DNA from: Mageeibacillus sp. UBA5442
Lineage (GTDB): Bacteria > Bacillota > Clostridia > Saccharofermentanales > DTU023
Direction: 5' to 3'
Length of the DNA stretch: 7,963 nucleotides
NCBI GenBank assembly: GCA_002427475.1
Contig: DIRG01000100.1
Coordinates: 1-7,963, forward strand
The notes under the pieces were generated by a model. The model searched no databases and was not told the origin of the DNA. It worked only from the letters and a program-made list of their open reading frames with translations. Made by a program: the position numbers and the translations under genes. Of the stretch, positions 6,792 through 7,963 are shown one piece after another (within the stretch, counting starts at the first letter, position 1; every line of letters starts with the position of its first letter).

Positions 6792-7223
6792 TTAGCGGCG
6801 TATTAATTGCAGTGTGCCTGATTTGTCTCCGGCGATTGTTAGGCGACTTCCGTCGAGGAGAAAGCTGGCTTCTTCTCTGATGGTCTCGCCTAGTTGTGTC
6901 GTGGACAAGCTGAGCCTGTTTTCGGAGATGAATTCATATTTAATGTTTAGTGTGCGGTATCTGATTATTTCGTATTCGCTGTCCGCATCGTCTTCTGAAG
7001 CACGTGGTATTTCGGCTGATATTTCAATCTCTCCGTTCGAACGGAACTCTAGGAGGGTCGTGCCCTTGCCTTGGCTGACATCCATGTCTCCGCTTTCGAG
7101 AACCCACAAACCCAGCAAAGGGTTTTCTTCCTTCTGGCAGGCAACAGGTAGCAGCAGAAAAGAGAGCAGCAGGAACAGCGTGAGGATTAGTGCGGGCTTC
7201 TGTTTGCGTTTTCTATGCTTCAC
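6792..7223 (-). CDS. Small predicted lipoprotein, lipocalin-like
   Basis: The product is 143 aa. A basic N-terminus (KHRKRKQK) is followed by a hydrophobic stretch, about 11-25, and then LLPVAC with the cysteine at residue 29. This is a plausible lipobox, although Pro at -3 is not the usual Leu. After cleavage the protein would be anchored to the outer face of the membrane. The mature part starts with a short linker (QKEENP) and then GLWVLE. A TLLEFRSNGEIEI segment (about 57-69) and further alternating beta-like strands end in TLQLIRR. The G-x-W start plus an F-x-x-[ND]-G turn recalls small lipocalin-like beta-barrel lipoproteins, but this is a fold guess. The GTG start has GGAAGA about 8 nt upstream, which is weaker than its neighbours. 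The gene lies 23 nt before the EamA gene and probably shares its transcript. No specific function can be assigned. Confidence 0.75.
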   Translation of the reverse strand: MKHRKRKQKPALILTLFLLLSFLLLPVACQKEENPLLGLWVLESGDMDVSQGKGTTLLEFRSNGEIEISAEIPRASEDDADSEYEIIRYRTLNIKYEFISENRLSLSTTQLGETIREEASFLLDGSRLTIAGDKSGTLQLIRR

Positions 7224-7304
7224 TCAATATTCTTCCAGTCTCAAAAATTTCCAACCTTATCTGCATGCATACCATAATAACAAAGCTGGACGAGAAACGT
7301 GCTA

Positions 7305-7336
7305 GGTTCAGAAACGTGCCTGGCACAAAAGTTAAC
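7305..7336. repeat. 32-bp repeat, copy A, with GTGCC-T-GGCAC core
   Basis: This copy matches the copy at 7361-7392 at 26 of 32 positions, in the same orientation and 56 bp away. Its palindromic core spans 7316-7326; the outer arms have decayed (AAAC against AAAA). It lies wholly between the glycosylase and lipoprotein genes. It looks like a small palindromic intergenic repeat of the REP/RAYT kind, which is an inference. Confidence 0.7.
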
Positions 7337-7360
7337 TTGTGGTACAGAAATGCTTGATTA

Positions 7361-7392
7361 AGTTCAGATTCGTGCCTGGCACGAAAATAAAC
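7361..7392. repeat. 32-bp repeat, copy B, with perfect 17-bp palindrome
   Basis: The core TTCGTGCC-T-GGCACGAA (7369-7385) is a perfect inverted repeat with 8-bp arms. As RNA or a DNA cruciform it folds to a 7-bp stem with a 3-nt loop. The repeat covers the last codons and the TGA stop of the DNA glycosylase gene, so the end of that protein is encoded by repeat sequence. No T-run follows on the minus strand, so it is not a standard terminator for that gene. Confidence 0.75.
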
Positions 7393-7963
7393 TGCAGTTG
7401 GAGCAGAGAGGCTTTTTGCGGCAATTGTTTTTGCAGTGCTCAACGATCAGCGCATGCGCCTCTTGTAGCCAACACAGCTCGGAGCTTGTCCCGAGATTGA
7501 CTTCGTTGTCCTCGTAGGGGCGCGCGTCCTTGACCAGCTGTTCCAAATTGGCGCGAAGTGACTCGTAGCTGCGAGGCACTTCGTAACCCAGTCGCAAGAG
7601 CAGTCTGCGCGTATATGCATCGATCAGAAACACAGGCTTCTGCGCAGCATAAAGGACAATGGAGTCGCAGGTCTCGGGGCCGACCCCCTTTATGGCAAGC
7701 AACTCTGATCGCAAATCATCAAGCGGCATTGAGTGCAGCCTTTGTGTGTCTTCACCATGGGAGACGAACCAATGCGCTAAAGCAAATAGGCGAGGAGTTT
7801 TTTGGTTGAAAAATCCTGAAGGCCGAATCCAAGTTTTTATCTCTTCCGGATTCTGCTCAAGTAGCCAGCCTGCAGTAAATCTGCTCGCTCCTGCCGCTTC
7901 CTTCAGATTAGTCAAGGCCATCTCAACATTAGTCCAAGCAGTATTTTGTGTCAGAATTGCACC
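7364..7963 (-). CDS. MagIII/endonuclease III-family DNA glycosylase, 5' end outside window
   Basis: The frame stays open to the right edge and its upstream codons match the family (GAILTQNTAWTNVE before the first internal Met at 7921). The true start is therefore beyond 7963, probably by only some 20 codons. The 199 visible residues belong to the HhH-GPD superfamily of base-excision repair enzymes, which remove damaged bases such as 3-methyladenine. Visible signs are WIRPSGFFNQK (45-55), the helix-hairpin-helix IKGVGPETCDSI (91-102), the catalytic Asp115 in LIDAYTRR (113-120), and a C-terminal cluster C181-x5-C187-x2-C190-x4-C195 for a 4Fe-4S centre. The position of the catalytic lysine of true Nth (GVGRKT) is Glu97 here, so a monofunctional glycosylase without strong AP-lyase activity is expected, as in MagIII. 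The last residues, including C195, are encoded by a repeat element. Confidence 0.88.
   Translation of the reverse strand, partial: GAILTQNTAWTNVEMALTNLKEAAGASRFTAGWLLEQNPEEIKTWIRPSGFFNQKTPRLFALAHWFVSHGEDTQRLHSMPLDDLRSELLAIKGVGPETCDSIVLYAAQKPVFLIDAYTRRLLLRLGYEVPRSYESLRANLEQLVKDARPYEDNEVNLGTSSELCWLQEAHALIVEHCKNNCRKKPLCSNCSLFSCQARI

Noticed and set aside
6814..7305. 163-codon plus-strand open frame opposite the lipoprotein gene
   Set aside because: The minus-strand frame has a signal peptide, a lipobox cysteine and operon spacing. The plus-strand frame is Ser/Arg-rich antisense sequence without a motif.
7224..7363. Promoter for the lipoprotein-EamA operon
   Set aside because: TATTAT-like and GATAAG-like hexamers exist on the minus strand, but none has both a fair -35 and good spacing. 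The genes may be transcribed from upstream of the glycosylase.
7369..7385. Perfect palindrome as a rho-independent terminator of the glycosylase gene
   Set aside because: The palindrome lies before the stop codon and no T-run follows it on the minus strand. It recurs as part of a larger repeat.
7213..7443. 76-codon minus-strand open frame overlapping the glycosylase end and the repeats
   Set aside because: It is a shifted frame across the glycosylase 3' end and repeat region, with no ribosome binding site and no recognisable features.

Overview
The window holds six protein genes, two of them cut by the window edges, and a regulated divergent promoter region. Several traits suggest an anaerobic or facultative Gram-positive bacterium, most like Clostridia or relatives (Bacillota): an oxygen-independent B12-type ribonucleotide reductase, strong AGGAGG-type ribosome binding sites, three GTG starts, an HD-less CCA enzyme and a MagIII-like glycosylase with an iron-sulfur cluster. 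This placement is inference; there is no rRNA or other taxonomic marker here.

Left block (1-3138, minus strand): nrdJ, a class II adenosylcobalamin-dependent ribonucleotide reductase, is followed 18 nt downstream by the first 35 codons of a cob(I)alamin adenosyltransferase. One transcript would therefore encode both the enzyme and the enzyme that makes its cofactor. Upstream of nrdJ are two NrdR-box-like palindromes, 32 bp centre to centre, placed on an extended -10 promoter. This is the classic layout for NrdR repression of dNTP synthesis.

Middle block (3139-5809): the divergent intergenic region of about 356 bp carries the nrdJ control region at one end and a good TTGTAA-17-TATAAT promoter for the rightward genes at the other. 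That promoter would drive a cytosolic, divergent ApbE-like protein and then cca (tRNA CCA-adding enzyme), which overlaps it by 1 nt (TAATG).

Right block (5806-7963, minus strand): a MagIII/endonuclease III-type DNA glycosylase whose 5' end lies outside the window, a small predicted lipoprotein, and a 10-TM EamA/DMT transporter with an acidic tail. The transporter and cca converge, and their stop codons overlap within CTAA. Between the glycosylase and lipoprotein genes is a pair of imperfect 32-bp repeats with a GTGCC-T-GGCAC palindrome core. One copy forms the very 3' end of the glycosylase gene, including the codon for its last cluster cysteine.

I found no tRNA, rRNA, CRISPR array, transposase gene or prophage gene. 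The window reads mostly as ordinary housekeeping DNA. The items most worth a second look are the repeat-derived C-terminus of the glycosylase, the NrdR-type control region and the unusual ApbE variant.
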